A stretch of 64,000 nt of DNA from Corydoras sp. C115 (Eukaryota > Chordata > Actinopteri > Siluriformes > Callichthyidae), in assembly GCA_019802505.1 (NCBI GenBank), contig JAFMOC010000315.1, positions 530,001-594,000 on the forward strand, written 5' to 3'. Shown here piece after piece: positions 20,396 through 33,351 of the stretch. Made by a program: the position numbers and the translations under genes. Each line of letters begins with the position of its first letter. Position 1 is the stretch's first letter. A model generated the notes under the pieces. It had not been told where the DNA came from and made no database searches. It worked only from the letters and a program-made list of their open reading frames with translations.

Positions 20396-22979
20396 TCACT
20401 CCAGCTCATCAGTTTCATCACTGCTGAAGGCTTTCTCCTGTAGAGGAACATGACAGAGACAGATTTTAATATCGTGAGTATAGCACTAATTGGTAACGTT
20501 AGAGAAACATAAAAATGTGCACAATATATGGACAGAAGTATTTGGACATCACTGAATTGAGATGTTTCTTTGAGTTTCACAGCTATCAGTGTATAAAATC
20601 ACACATTTTTTCAGGCGCTTTGGACAATTCATTCATTATATTCCACTTAATCCTCGACTAGGGTCGCAGGGGGATTGCCAGTTGAGGATTAAGCAGAATA
20701 TAATGAATGAAGGGGAGAATATTTTGGGCGCTGGGCAGATACATCCCAGACAGGGCGCCAATCTATCGCTGGGCACACAATCCTCTTTTAGGGTTGCGGT
20801 GGGGTTCCCCATGCCCATTCCAGGGGAGAACGTCTCGGGCGCTGGGCAGATAGACCAAGGACAGGGCGGCAATCCATCGCTGGGCACTCACTCACTCACA
20901 CAGACACACTCTATATGGGGCAATTTTGAGAATTCAATTGACTTGATTCATGTTTTTGGACTGTGGGAGGAAACCTGGAGAACCCGGAGGAAAATGGGGT
21001 AATTTAGAGACGTCAATTTACCTTGAATCCATGCTTTTTGACTGTGGGAGAGAACCGGAGAAGCCGGAGAAAACCCACAGGGAAAACATGGAAATTCCAC
21101 CCGGATTGGGATTCGAACCTGGACAACTGTTTGCTTATAACTCAGAATTTTGTGAAATTTGTGAGTGTGACCTAGGTCCACTTACTTTTGTATTTATCAT
21201 TGACTTGCCATGTGACCTAATAAACACTACATCCATGCCCCGATCGTAAGCAGGTCCTTACCCATCCTCCATGCTGCTGAATCCACTGTGCAAAGTGCTG
21301 ATGCACATACTGCGCCCCAAACCCCATGGCTCTGTTCATGGGCTGCAGATCCATGGCGTTCAGTCGGCTGGTCAACTCGAAGGTCCAGGCGATCTCCAGT
21401 TTCTTACCGTCAGCCGTTTTGTCTCCTTTATTTGGAGGTAACACTCGGTCCATAAAAGCTGAGACCAGACTCTCGAACTGAGTATAGGAGAAGGCGTTCT
21501 GAAGATAGCCCAAAAGTTCAGAATCCCTTTGGATCTAATGCCGCATGAGTACAGACAGAAAAGACACGGAACAGCCGAATATGAGAACGTCTTTCTATTA
21601 TTAACATTAGTAATGAATGTAGAATATTGTATATAAATGTAGAATATTAGATTCAGCTCCAAAATTAGTCAGACTCTTGGTAAAGCAGGTTTATTTATAC
21701 TTATACAATATACTTTATTTATCAATTAGCAGTTCGAGTTGCAGAACTGTATTTTACTGCTACTTTTCAGTCATGAGAGGCCAGTAGAGGGCGCTATTGC
21801 AGCAAGATTGTTGGTCCCACAATCAGAACTGGAACAGACTTAAACGAGCAGTATTCATTCATTCATTCATTCATTCATTCATCTCCCGCTTTATCCTCTA
21901 TTAGGGTCGCGGTGGGGTTCCCCATGCCCATCCAGGGGAGAACGTCTCGGGCGCTGGGCAGATAGACCCAGGACAGGGCGCCAATCCATCGCTGGGGACA
22001 CACTCACTCACACAGACACACTCTATATGGGGCAATTTTGAGAATTCAATTGACTTGATCCATGTATTTGGACTGTGGGAGGAAACCGGAGAACCCAGAG
22101 GAAACCCACGCAGACATGGGGAGAACATGGAAACTCCACCCAGATGGGGATTCGAACTGGGAATCCCTAGTGCTGAGAGGCGAACGTGCTAAACCACGAA
22201 GCCACCGTGCCGCCACGAGCAGTATTTATCTTCATAATTTAATTGCTTTTATTTCCAAAGCTGTTTATCCTAAATGCAGACACTGGAGCCTATCCTGTCA
22301 CTTATTAGATGAAAGGCATGCACCTATCCTAAGCAGGTTGCCAGTCTATCACAGTTGATCACATTTAAACACTTATTCACAACTATCTCCAACTCACCTG
22401 ACTTACATAACCTTTAACTTTAAGTGACAACTGTAACCTTAAATCTCACAGGTTTGGTAAGAACATGCAAAGTTAAAATTTGGGCCAGTACCTTTTCATT
22501 CAGTTTGTCCCCAGATTCTTTCAGCAAGTCAATGAGCCGCAGTGTGACATCTAATCAGAGAATGCGGGTCATTTCTGGATGTCGAACAGTGTTTTTAAAA
22601 AGTGTACGGTGCATGGTGTAATCGAACCTGTACTGCTGTCTGTTTCCACTTCATCTGTAGGAGCTGAAATGTCTACGATGTGAGTCAGTTCATTAGCGAC
22701 ACTGACAAATGGATCTAATTTTAAAAAAAAAAAAAATGAAAAGTATTTCTTTATAATACTTCATACTTAACTTCATGCAGATGCCATTACTGATCTCAGC
22801 TTTTCAACTGTGTTTAAAGGTTTAATGATCTTACCCCTGTGTGGGGAGGCTGCAACTCGTCGATTAACGGATTGAAAGTAAACTCTTTCGGTCCTCACTG
22901 GCAAAGATTTTGTATTTCGTAATTGTTTATAAGTCTCCAGGAGCTTTAACTCTGTACTGAATGACGTGTCAGAAGACAT
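20396..22979 (-). CDS. bcl2l14: BCL2L14 (Bcl-G)-like apoptosis regulator
   Basis: Five minus-strand exons join in frame to about 201 residues: 22979-22835 (start MSSDTSFSTELKLLETYKQL), 22714-22628, 22550-22492, 21534-21262 and 20437-20396. Exon 3 has a BH3-like motif (LIDLLKESGDKLNEK). Exon 4 has AMDLQPMNRAMGFGAQYV and ends WIQQHGGW, the BH2-type signature. The last exon is EKAFSSDETDELE then stop. The order BH3, helical core, MNRxxGFG, WIQQHGGWEK matches the human BCL2L14 C-terminal half. The long N-terminal region of human Bcl-G is absent, so the fish protein is compact. Family members act at membranes in apoptosis, but this one's activity is unknown. The fish name may differ (a bcl2l16-type paralogue is possible). 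A V-SINE lies between exons 3 and 4. Confidence 0.82.
20626..21125 (-). mobile_element. Rearranged V-SINE fragments
   Basis: Several overlapping V-SINE pieces with repeated middle parts, an internal inverted tail (about 20685-20710) and diverged ends, in the last intron of the Bcl-G-like gene. A short decayed DNA-transposon-like word is at 20520-20560. Confidence 0.7.
21856..22214 (-). mobile_element. V-SINE with perfect target duplication
   Basis: ACGAGCAGTATT at 21844-21855 and 22215-22226. In an intron of the Bcl-G-like gene. Confidence 0.93.
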
Positions 22980-23114
22980 GATGGTCCACCGATGCACTAT
23001 AAAAAAACAAACCTTTTTAAAGGGAACAAATAAATCAGGCATCTCAACGTTTGAGACAAGTACTGACCTGCTGAATCGATTCTGATTACAGGTTTTAGGA
23101 AAATGCATGTGTGT

Positions 23115-23198
23115 TACTTTAGTGAATCTGGAATCGAACCCAAAACCTTCAGATTGAAAGCCCAAAACCCTGGAGCTACCACTCTCTCTGTCTCTCTC

Positions 23199-23241
<43 letters not shown>

Positions 23242-23665
23242 GTACTTCATAGAGGTGAAATAAAAAAGGCAGTAATTCATTGTGGATTACATTTCTATAA
23301 AAGACAGCAAACCTGAGCGGGGTTTATTCATTTGTTAGTAAAAAGTTAGTATAACCAGCTGTCCTGTTGATTCGGGTAGCATGGTGGCATATTGGTGAGC
23401 ACATCTGCCTCTCTACGCTGCTGGGGATCCATGTTCGAATCCTGATCCCGGTTGGGTTTCCATGTTCGGTTTAATTGTAGGCTTGTGGAGTTTTGGGATT
23501 TGAAGGTCACCGGCTCGATTCCCAGTTCCATCAGGTACTTTGGCTTAAGTGCTTTTAAGAAAGACACCTAACCCCAGTGCTCCCCGGGGCACCGCATACC
23601 TGCTCCAGGCAGGTGTGCTCACTTCACTCAGTGTGTGTTTCACTGCACGGATAGGTTAAGAGTGT
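23115..23665. mobile_element. Old SINE fragments
   Basis: 23115-23190 is a minus-strand tRNA-like SINE head. 23199-23240 is a (TA)/(GT) tract. 23373-23470 is a diverged V-SINE head on the plus strand. 23485-23665 resembles a further tRNA-headed SINE (CACCTAACCCCAGTGCTCC, CACTCAGTGTGTG). All are decayed. Confidence 0.55.
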
Positions 23666-23699
23666 AGAGGACAAATTGCTCTGTTTATAAAGTACAAAA

Positions 23700-24960
23700 T
23701 GCAAATTTGATACCTAAGGAAATACTAAACCATACTTTACCATGAAAATCTATTTCACTGACTTTTATATATATATATATATGTGTGTGGGGGGGGGGAT
23801 GCCCTTTTGCAGGGTCCCACACACATACACACACCTTGGGGCTGTAACAAGTATTAAGTTTAGGGTTTGTCCGTGTATATAGACAGCAGCTATCCAATAC
23901 AACAGTGTGTACGGAAAGCCGTTAATGCAAAACCCAACATTTGCCTTTAATCACAACGGAAGTGTCCGGGTTACAGTTATTAATTCTGCCACTTCCCTGT
24001 TGCCATTTTGCCCCGATGTCCCATGTGAAAAATGTCATACTTTGTTAAATACGGTTAACAAAGGCCGAACTTAGACCATTTTTTAAAAATATAATTGATT
24101 AACATACAACCGTATTATGTGTAAGTTTAACCGCCGCTGGTCCGAAACCGCAGGTACAAAAACCGGTACCGGAGGCAAAATCGATCAAATCCTCAGGCAG
24201 CTCCAGTGGTTTTCAATATCTCATTGTATTATTTATAGTAACAATAAATTAATAAAAAGTACTTATTTCTATAGCAGTTAATGAGACAGTGTGTGAAACC
24301 GAAAGATTTGAAACACTCCCCTTTCACTGAGGGAACGTCACCGGGATAACAACCTCAAACCAACATCGGTGACTGAATGTAATATAAACCTGATTTTCTC
24401 ATAACTTATAATTTAAAACTTATATCTTAACTTAAAAATAATCACATTAATTGTTTTAATATCGTTTCATAACCGAACTCACAAATCAAGAGGACGGTGC
24501 CACCAACCGTAGTTCGTTTTCAAATTAGGGACAATCGTCAAAGAGACATAAACGTAAGAGCAAATCCTGAAATGCACAAGTTTAGGTTTAGAATTAAAGG
24601 TCAATTACTGTTTATGTAATCTGATATTTATACTATAAAGTATAAATCAACCGGTCAAACCGCTATTTCACCACAAATATTCGATTTATTACTCATTATT
24701 AAATGTACATGCAAAAGGAGATTTTTAAGACGGTCCCTGGCCGTGCAGGTTAAAGTCTGTTGCTTGCTAATTTTATTTATCCACAACATTTTCAACTAAA
24801 AGCGCATTTACACATTACAACTTCAATGCATAAACAAGTAGCAGAGAAAATACACGAATTATATACAGATATTTACCTACAAATCACAGGCACATTGTCA
24901 ATTTAATTACTAATTCAAAATGGCAATCAACGAATCACGAAGAAGCTCTACATAAAGAAA
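23700..24960. other. AT-rich intergenic region, nothing recognised
   Basis: No coding frame of note, no V-SINE. A short (TA)n and G-run is at 23768-23800. Confidence 0.55.
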
Positions 24961-25030
24961 TTTGGATGGTTTACAGAAGTGAGATCCAGTCCTTTGGAGC
25001 CAGACTTTATAACTTAAGCCACATTTTTGT

Positions 25031-25959
25031 TTACTGTTGTGTTTTTGGCTTCTTTCCCCAGAGTGTTTGCCTGATCCGAGCGATGTAGAACATGGGTCCT
25101 AGACAGACTCCATAATTGGGGAGAATGTTGAATACCTGCAGGAATAAGCAGATAATGTCATTAATTCCATTTTGAGCGAGCTTCTGGAGAATGAGCAGAA
25201 AGGGAATCAGTGCCAGGATAGGAAAGTAAACTATAGTAGAAGGTATCAGGACAGCCATAATATTCTTTATAGCTTTGCTCTTTACAGTTGAACCACTCTT
25301 GTCTCCGGATTTGGAATCGCCAGGTCCTTTTTTACACAGCGCCCAGACAATGGCCACCAGACAAGCTACCATAATGAAAAATAGCACATTAATAATGGCA
25401 GACAGGGCCACCGCTGTATAGACAAGAGTGTAGATATAATTTATTGCAGCCATGATGCAGGTGAAAATCCAGATGACTGCCGAACAGGCGGCACGATACT
25501 CCCACTTTCCCAGCTTCATGAAGAGCACCGGGTGCAGCACAGCCACATAACGTTCTACACACAAGCTAGCCAGCAGAACTGGGCAGCCACAATAACTGAG
25601 GACGGCGAAGGTGTTTGAGATGCGAAGAAGCATTCCGGAACGTTCTTTTATCGAAATGGAGAGATCCAATGGCAAAGTGAGGCAGTAGAACACACCGAGC
25701 AAGGCGAAGTTGAAACCCAGAACCTCAGAGGGCGACAGGTTTTAATGTTTTTCAGCAGAACGTAGAGCAGGATCGAATTGGTTGGAAAGGCAAGCAGCAA
25801 AACGATTAGCTGCGCCGGTAAGCGGATGGGAGAAGCCCCCGCTTTGTTACACTCGGCTATAACCTCGGCCATTGTCAGGTTTTTCGGAGTTGACGAAATG
25901 TTGGTTGGAAGAAACGCCTCAGATTCAGCCGGCATTGCTGTGAGGTTGCCGTCAGCCAT
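25031..25959 (-). pseudogene. Class A GPCR-like gene, frameshifted (array copy 1)
   Basis: Start MADGNLTAM (25959) and TM1 (LLLAFPTNSILLYVLLKN) are in one frame. From VLGLNFALLG-type TM2 through TM7 (YGVCLGPMFYIARIRQTL) to the stop at 25031 is another. The switch is at a T run (25740-25743) that has one base fewer than needed to read KNLSPSEV. Everything else is intact, so this is either a recent pseudogene or a homopolymer error in the assembly. A leader exon ends at 26093 with the family donor (AAG|GTCAGT), and the coding exon begins at 25980. It is more diverged from the array consensus than the 33-52 kb copies. Confidence 0.75.
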
Positions 25960-26439
25960 TGTGGTGTATTCTATAATCTCCTGGAAATACAGAGTGACCG
26001 TGTAAAGTGTAAAAATATGACTTGTATGCGGTGTGTAAATGAACAATTCAGCGTGTGTAAAAAAAAAAAAAAAAAAAGTCAAGTGTACTGACCTTATCTT
26101 GAGAAGAAGAATGATATTCATACACCACTCAGGTCTCTTTCTGAAGTTACTTCCGATTCCGGGCTTTTTTAAAAGAGTTGCCTCTCGTGAAGTATTTAAA
26201 TATTACAGTAGATGACTGGACAAACTTACATAACAAATAGCTCCATACATTCTTCTCAAATTACAGAGCTCATCTTACAAACAGGAAACTGAGAGCTGGA
26301 CTCCAATGAACATCTGTGAATTACATCATTATCTTACACGAAGGCAAACTTTGATACTTTTATTTCAAGCCTTATATCACTAGTAAGACCTGTTTAAGGG
26401 GTTTTGCCAAATTACAAAGTTCTGCTATTCACTTATAAT

Positions 26440-26788
26440 TCATTCATTTATTCATTATCTTCCGCTTTATCCTCTATTAGGGTCGCGGTGGGGTTCCCCA
26501 TGCCCATCCAGGGGAGAACTTCTCGGGCGCTGGGCAGATACACCCAGGACAGGGCGCCAATCTATCGCTGGGCACACACTCACTCACACACTCTATAGGG
26601 GGCAATTTGGAGAACTTTTGGAGAAAGTTGAATTGATCCATGTTTTTGGACTGTGGGAGGAAACCGGAGAACCCGGAGGAAACCCACGCGGACACGGGGA
26701 GAACATGGAAACTCCACCCAGATTGGGGATTCGAACCGGGAATCCCTAACGCTGAGAGGCGAACATGCTAAAGCACCACCGTGCCGCC
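26440..26788 (-). mobile_element. V-SINE
   Basis: Near-complete copy upstream of array copy 1, with a small duplication of a GGAGAACTTTTGGAG stretch. Confidence 0.88.
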
Positions 26789-26829
26789 TTTAATTATAAT
26801 CATAATGCTATTTGATTGTGTACTGTACA

Positions 26830-27840
26830 TTATCATCATTTTTAATGTTTACGTTGGAATGCGTGTCTTACTGACTCTTACACAAGGCTATTTGTCCCCA
26901 CTTTCCAAGTTTTTTCTTCTCAACTTCTGTTGGCTCAATGAATTTCTGATCACATGATTCAGCTCCAGTTGCCTCATAGGATTGCACAATGTACTCCAGA
27001 TGCTGGCTTTTAAATGGCGCCCAATTTACAAGGTTATCCAAGGAATTTCTTCTAGAACTTGAGGCCTACATTTTAGTAGCAGTAGGTGATTTTTAAACGC
27101 AGCCTTCTGCTTTAAAGTAAATTTCATGTTTTTTGACGCTGACACTTTCATAATGGTAAGTACACTAAACAGCATCCACTCTTCTTGGAAGGCTTTCTTT
27201 AACATTTTGCAGTGAGTATGTGGAAAATTTTTGCTTATTTGACAAAATAGCCAATGTTGGGCACAAGGGCCTTGTAAGTCAAGTAAACTAGACAAACTAA
27301 ATTGCTCCAATGTCTGAATGTCTGAGTGAATGTGTGTGTCTGCCCTCAGATATATTGGCCCTATGTATTCGGAGACACATCACCCTGTGATGCCAATTGA
27401 GGTAAGAGGTGTAAAAAATTATTAGAAATAATAAAATTACTGGCATTTAGCAGTTTATTTTCTTTAAATTTTTTTGGCATAATTTTGTGAAACACTGACT
27501 GTGCAAAGCAAGCTTCCTAAAGGCTCAGTGATATTAAAACTTATTAGTGATATATAAAATGTGATATATAAAACTTATATTTTAGTGTTTTAAAAATAAT
27601 CACAACTGACAGAAATGAATGTAAGATAACATATTGTTTATCTGGCTGCTTTTATTGTAAGCCTAAAGTAGGATAATGTAATATATGAACTGTTCAGCTA
27701 TCGTTTTATATATGATAATACATAACAAATACATAACAAATACATAACAAATCACATAATCCTAAAGATTTACAGATTAAACAGGTTTTTTTTTTTGGAC
27801 CTTCATTGTCTCATTTGCATTATTTCCATCACTATTTCCA
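26830..27840. other. AT-rich intergenic region
   Basis: 26900-27310 has an open minus-strand frame, but no family that I recognise. 27300-27400 resembles a very old SINE 3' end. Confidence 0.4.
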
Positions 27841-27844
27841 TCAC

Positions 27845-28631
27845 AAAGTGTTTGCATGACCCCAGCTTTGTAGAATATGGGTCTAATACAGACTCCAAAG
27901 CTTGACCACTCCAAATAGCATCATAGAAAGGCACAGAATGTCGCTTGAAGTGCTTTTAACCAGTATGTGCATGAGCACTAGAAGAGGAACTAACATCAGC
28001 AGTGGAAAGTAGATGATAGTAGAAGGTACCAGTGTAGCCATGATGTGCTTGATAGCTCTTGTCTTTATGGGAGAGTCACTCTTTTCCCCAGATTTATCAT
28101 CATCAGGTCATTTTTTACAAAGTTCCCAGACAGTAACAATCAGATATGCCACCATGATAATAAATCATCAGATTAACGCTGACAGACAGCCACAGATCTG
28201 TGTTGTAAATGGCATAAAGGTGAGAATCCATATAATGGCCGAACAGGCTGCACGGTTCTGCCATTTCCACAGTTTTAAAAAGAGAGCCACCGGGACAAGA
28301 AGTTCGCATGAGGGGGCAGCCGAAATAACTGAGGATGGCAAAGGCATACGAGAGGCGTACAAGAAAACCAAACTTGACGTTCGAGAAAATTGCAAGGTCC
28401 AGTGTCAAGGCCAGACAGTACAGCAAACCCAGCACAGCGAAGTTGAGCCCCAGAACCTCCGAGGGTGACAGACTTTTCAAATTCTTTAGCAGCATATAGA
28501 GCAGGAGCAAATTGGAGGATAATTACTAGGATGGGAAGACGCTCAGGAGGCTGTCCTCTGTTGGAAGGTTGGAACATAACCTGGGTAAACGTCGTCAAGT
28601 TTGCTGTAGATGTTTGGTTGAGGGTATCCAT
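27845..28631 (-). pseudogene. Decayed GPCR of the array family (copy 2)
   Basis: Begins with a plausible start MDTLNQTSTANLTTF (28631). It retains YMLLKNLKSLSPSEVLGLNF (TM1-TM2) and YFGCPL, then lacks the whole LTSLCVERFVAVLYPVL stretch of TM3 and has several frame changes. The end matches GVCxxPxFY (TM7) near 27860-27890. A non-functional relic, probably older than the 1-nt-broken copies. Confidence 0.85.
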
Positions 28632-29229
28632 TTGGGTATATTCGACAAAAAGCCATCCTGAATGCACAGAGAAGAAGTTAGTCAACATGTCTCATATCGC
28701 GAATCAAGATCAAATAGCTAAACAAAAAGCTGATTCAATTATTATAACAATATTCTACATTTCTAATTCTAATATTCTACAATGCATTTTGCATACATAA
28801 CTTAACTTGCGGTATTAAAATAAAACAAAAACATCTGACATGCTTACCGACCCTGCTTTTAGAAGAGACACAACGTGTACTCCCTGCTTCTCCTCTTGCA
28901 TCACATCCCATCTCTAATCATTTGAATATTACAGAGGCTGACTGAACAAATATAACAAAATCCCAGAGATACATTCTACTCAAATTACCGAGCACCTTCA
29001 ACAGGAGGAGCAGGAGCTGACCTCTGATTTACATCTGCAATTTGTATATTTCATTAGATTCTTTTAGTCAAAACCAGGTATAATGCTGTTCTTAGAGCTT
29101 TTAGAGAAGTAAGGACTGTCCACTTAATTATCAACACCTGAGTCCAATGTTCAGCATTGAATCAAATGATTATGATTTCCATTTTTTCATTCTGTGAATG
29201 AGCATCTTAGTGTTTTCTATTGAAGCATG

Positions 29230-29690
29230 GCATGGTGCAGGGTGTTGTGAGTACATAGAGTGACTGGAGGATGTGTCTGGAGATAAACAAGGGATCTCAT
29301 GGTAAACCCATGGTTGAGCTGTTCCTCTATCATCTTCTTATGCTCTGCTTTGGCGGTCCTGATACCTCTCCTTAGGTCGGCACGAGTGGCACTGTATAGT
29401 GCTCTGTCTCCTGATCTAAAGCTGCGTCTCGGGCCTAAAGGAGTGTGCGAACCCGGTTTGTCATCCATGGTTTTTGGTTTGGATACACCCGGATTGATTT
29501 TTTTCCTCAGTGACCGTATCAATGCAGTACCTAATGTAAGACAGAACAGTGTCTGTGAATTTGGCCAGGCCTTCGTGATGGAAGGCATCCCACAGTGTTT
29601 GGTCGAAGCCGTCCTGCAGTTTGGCGAAGGCGTCATCAGGCCAGGTGTTAATGGTGATCCTTTTGGGCTTCACCAAAAATATATTATATG
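29230..29690 (-). mobile_element. Non-LTR retrotransposon coding fragment
   Basis: Minus-strand frames read DDAFAKLQDGFDQTLWDAF and RSGDRALYSATRADLRRGI, typical of the linker between endonuclease and reverse transcriptase in fish LINEs. The frame changes around 29480-29500, so the copy is dead. Ends are not clear. Confidence 0.7.
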
Positions 29691-30097
29691 ACGTTATAAT
29701 CTCGTTATATGATGTATACTGTGTATGCGGGGTATAAAGGCTTTCTATTCTAAACATCTGGTACTGCCATCCAATCAGCAGCAAATGTGAGAAGCTAACC
29801 TGTTTGCATGGGCCAGTTTACGTTCAATTAAATTTAATACTTTAACACCTACTGAAATCGACGCAGTGACGAGTAGTTATGGCTCTGCTCTCTTAACGAC
29901 AGTTCCGTGTGCTATTACATGAGCATTGCTAATGTAAGGCTATATCAGAGGTGTTTACTGAGAGGCTTATGTATCAAGGTCTTTACTAACAAGCAGGTTT
30001 GTTATTAGGTTTGGTATCTTTTGCAGAAGCAATGGGCATAAAAAACAGCTGGCTGTTGCTTTTATTTGATGCAGTAAATAAACTGCTGTGTTGTTCT

Positions 30098-30440
30098 TCA
30101 CAGGGGCTCAGTGGTTACCATGTCCGCCTCACAACACTGGAGATCCAGCTTTGAATCCCGATCTGGGTGAAGTTTCCATGTTCTCCTCGTGTTTGCGTAG
30201 GCTTCCTCTGGGATCTCCAGTTTCCTCCCACAGTCCAAAAACATGGATTCAAGGTGAATTGGCTGCTGTAAGTTGCTCCTATCTGTATTGACCCCATATC
30301 GTGTGAGTGAGTGTGTGCTCAGAGATGTGTGCCGGGCACCCAATACGTTCTCCTGGGATGTGCATGGGGAACCACCCCCCTCCCCCCCAACTCACGACCC
30401 TAGTCCCTAGTTTAGAATAAAGTGGAAGATAATAAGATTA
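30098..30440 (+). mobile_element. Diverged V-SINE
   Basis: All parts are recognisable (head, B-box area CTTTGAATCCCG, V-domain, GATAAAGTGGAAGATAAT-like end) but substituted throughout, so it is older than most copies. Confidence 0.75.
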
Positions 30441-30636
30441 TTTCACAGGTGTTCTGTGGAATTTAAACAAGAGACCTTATTGTTGTGGAGCAACAGCACC
30501 ATGCACTGCATCCGTGTGGCACACTGGCATGCGTGTGATGTAATTGTTGTTCTAAGAAAACTAGTTATCTGCATGACATGCCATGATAAGGCTCCTGTTA
30601 AACCCTTTGCACATTTTGTTGTGAAGGTAAGGAGAG

Positions 30637-30640
<4 letters not shown>

Positions 30641-30730
<90 letters not shown>
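30641..30730. repeat. (TA)n microsatellite
   Basis: About 45 uninterrupted TA units. Confidence 0.97.
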
Positions 30731-30732
<2 letters not shown>

Positions 30733-31544
30733 TATGGGCCAAATGTACCTCTGGTTACCATTACTTTCATAGAAATATGAAAAAAAGAGCCCAATGCATC
30801 TTCAGGTACATAGATTTAAATCTATATGATTTGTATTGTTGCTGATTTTAAATAATACATTAGATTTACAAATCTGTACAACATTTGCACTTACTGCACA
30901 CAAACTGCAACATGACACTAGAATTTTTTTTTTTTTTTTAAATCCATAAGTTTAGATGCTGTCATGCTTATGGCAGGTTTGCAAGTCAAATATTGACCTC
31001 AGACTTTAGTAACAATGACCTGTTCAAAACACGATATTAACCAAAGCCATTTGCTCGAGGTGACCTCTATTATTAATAATAATGGTTAGAAATAAATGAT
31101 ATTGACAATATGTGTAAATAGTCCAGATAAAAACTAATAAATGTATAAATTGTAGGTTTCTGATGTTGGTATCTGCACGTACTGGTACTAGATGAACAGG
31201 GTCTGAAGAACTAAATTTAATTATTCTTTAATTCAGTCATTTACATTTAGTATAAGGCAGAACTATAAGCTCAGCTCGTGTTCTATAATGCAAATCTGAT
31301 CAACTAACTAAATTTTTTAGAATACTTTTTAGGTCATAGGGAAAAAGGTTTCAGTCTTGTCATTACAGTCAACATCCTATTCTGATTGGCTCTGAGGCCC
31401 TTCATTTTAAACGCCTTGACTCTTTTACATGCCAGTTTGGTTAAACCCAACAGTCAAATTTAAAGCCCTTTTATTTGACATTTATTTAAATGAATGTTTT
31501 AACTTGCGTGCGACTTAGTAGATAAAAAAACCTGGCTATACACC

Positions 31545-31950
31545 ATATAAAAAAAAAAGTATTGGGACATCGACACATTACACTTACAGGAGTTTCTAAG
31601 TGTAAAAACATCACTGTTGGTCTTCCCTATGCAGCAAAGTCACCTTCCACTCTTATAGGAAAGTTTTTTAAGGAATATGGAATATGATTTATTAGGCATT
31701 CACTCAGCAGAGTATTATGAGGTCAGACCCTGACCAAGACCTGCCTCACAATCTCCGTTCTATTTATGCCAAAGGTGATTGGTGGGTTGAGGTCATTGCT
31801 GTGCGGGCCAGTCAAATTCATCCCTAGCGAACTCACCATGCATAGAACCATGCTTCATCCACCAGGGCACAGTCATACTGGAACAGAAAAAGGCCTTCCC
31901 CAAAGTGTTTTTTTTCACAAACCTGAGAAATTTGAGTTTAAACACATGTG
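31545..31950. mobile_element. Decayed non-autonomous DNA transposon-like repeat
   Basis: Phrases such as AGTATTGGGACAT, CTTCCACTCTTATAGG, GTTGAGGTCATTGCTGTG and GGGCACAGTCATACTGGAAC match a common fish interspersed DNA repeat known to me by sequence rather than by secure name. No coding capacity. Confidence 0.5.
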
Positions 31951-32267
31951 ACAATGGGACGGTATGAACCATGAATTCAGTGATTAAGGTGTGTGTGTGT
32001 GTGTTGACTGATAAACCAGCATACTATCATCAATGGATGTAGTCACAAGTTCAGAAGTGCTTTTAAAATTGTTGTCACTTAACAAAGTCTGCGTCCGCTT
32101 CAAGAGATGAACCTGAAAATGTGTCGTGCGAAGAGGGAGATATATTTCAATTGTACACAGAAATGCCAGTGAGGTTTTTTTTAGGCCTAATCTCATCTGA
32201 GATGAACTGAAAAAGTTAAACTGAATTACACAGACCTGACTCATATATGAAAAGTGCCCATGGAAGC

Positions 32268-32460
32268 GGTAGCTTAGTGGGTAGGGCATTGGGCTGTCAA
32301 TCTGAAGGTTGGAGGTTCAAATCCCAGGTCCACTGCAGTTACCATTGTGGGTCCTTGAGCGAAGCCCTTAAACCTCATTGCTCCACAGATGTTGTGATTA
32401 ACCCTGTGCTCACCTTGCTTTGGATAACTTTGGATAACTAAATGTAATGTAATGTAATGT
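32268..32460 (+). mobile_element. tRNA-headed SINE with L2-type tail
   Basis: Head GGTAGCTTAGTGGGTAGGGC, a GGTTCAAATCCC B box, and a TAATGTAATG tail. Same family as 4838-5030. Confidence 0.8.
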
Positions 32461-33021
32461 ATATATGCAATATATGGGAAAAAATAGAGAGATAATAGAG
32501 ACGTTATGTCCAATGTACTTTATAAGTTACAACAACCGGGCTTTATGGACAAAGAGCGTGTGTCCTGCCTACAGTCCAGATCTGTCTCCTTTTAAAATAT
32601 ATGACAATTCATGAAGGTGACAACCAGATAAAACTCCGATTAGAATTGTTCAGAAACTTAAAGTCTTGTAAACAGTAGAATTGGGCAAAAGGTTCACTTG
32701 TAATTATTATCTTCACATGCAGCCTCTCTAACTGTCCTGAGTGAGTTGCAAGCATAAAATATGATTTTTACAACCTTTATATTTACAAAACTTCATCAAG
32801 TTGATCATTGAAAATGCTGGAAATCTTGCTGAATCTTTTTTCAGCTTTAAAAAACATAGCCAATCACAGTTTCAGACGTTTTAACTGTATTTTTATTTGT
32901 TTAGTTAGTGATTTCAGGCAAATACAGATATGACTTTACAACAGAAGAAATAACAAATATCAATATGAATATTCATTAAATCTTTATTCTAACATTATAT
33001 CATAGGATGGAAATAATGTGA

Positions 33022-33225
33022 GGGCAAGGTAGCTCAGTGGTCAGGGTGTTGGGCTCTCAATTTGAAGGTTGGGGGTTCAAATCCCAGGTCCACTGAAGTT
33101 ACCAATGTGGGTCCTTGAGCAAGACCCTTAACCCTCATTGCTCCAGGGATGTTGTGATAACCCTGTGCTCACCTTGTAAGTCACTTTGGATAAAAGCGTC
33201 TGTGAAATGACCAAATGTAATGTAA
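33022..33225 (+). mobile_element. tRNA-headed SINE with L2-type tail
   Basis: The best-preserved copy: head GGTAGCTCAGTGGTCAGGG, B box GGTTCAAATCCC, 3' end GGATAAAAGCGTCTGTGAAAT then TAATG words. It lies just 3' of the first intact receptor gene. Confidence 0.85.
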
Positions 33226-33351
33226 ATAATAATCAAAATTTTAACCAACCTCAAATTTTCTGCCTAAATCTGTTAAAATGCTACCCAGAGGACTACACAG
33301 TAATTCATGACCTCAGTGGACTGACACCTTGAGAAGAACTATTACTTTGTT

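Noticed and set aside
27026..27310. 94-codon minus-strand ORF in the array's left flank
   Set aside because: No recognisable family, no splice or promoter context, AT-rich; may be part of an unnamed old repeat.
30443..30845. IYIYIYIY-rich ORFs
   Set aside because: Translations of (TA)n microsatellites.
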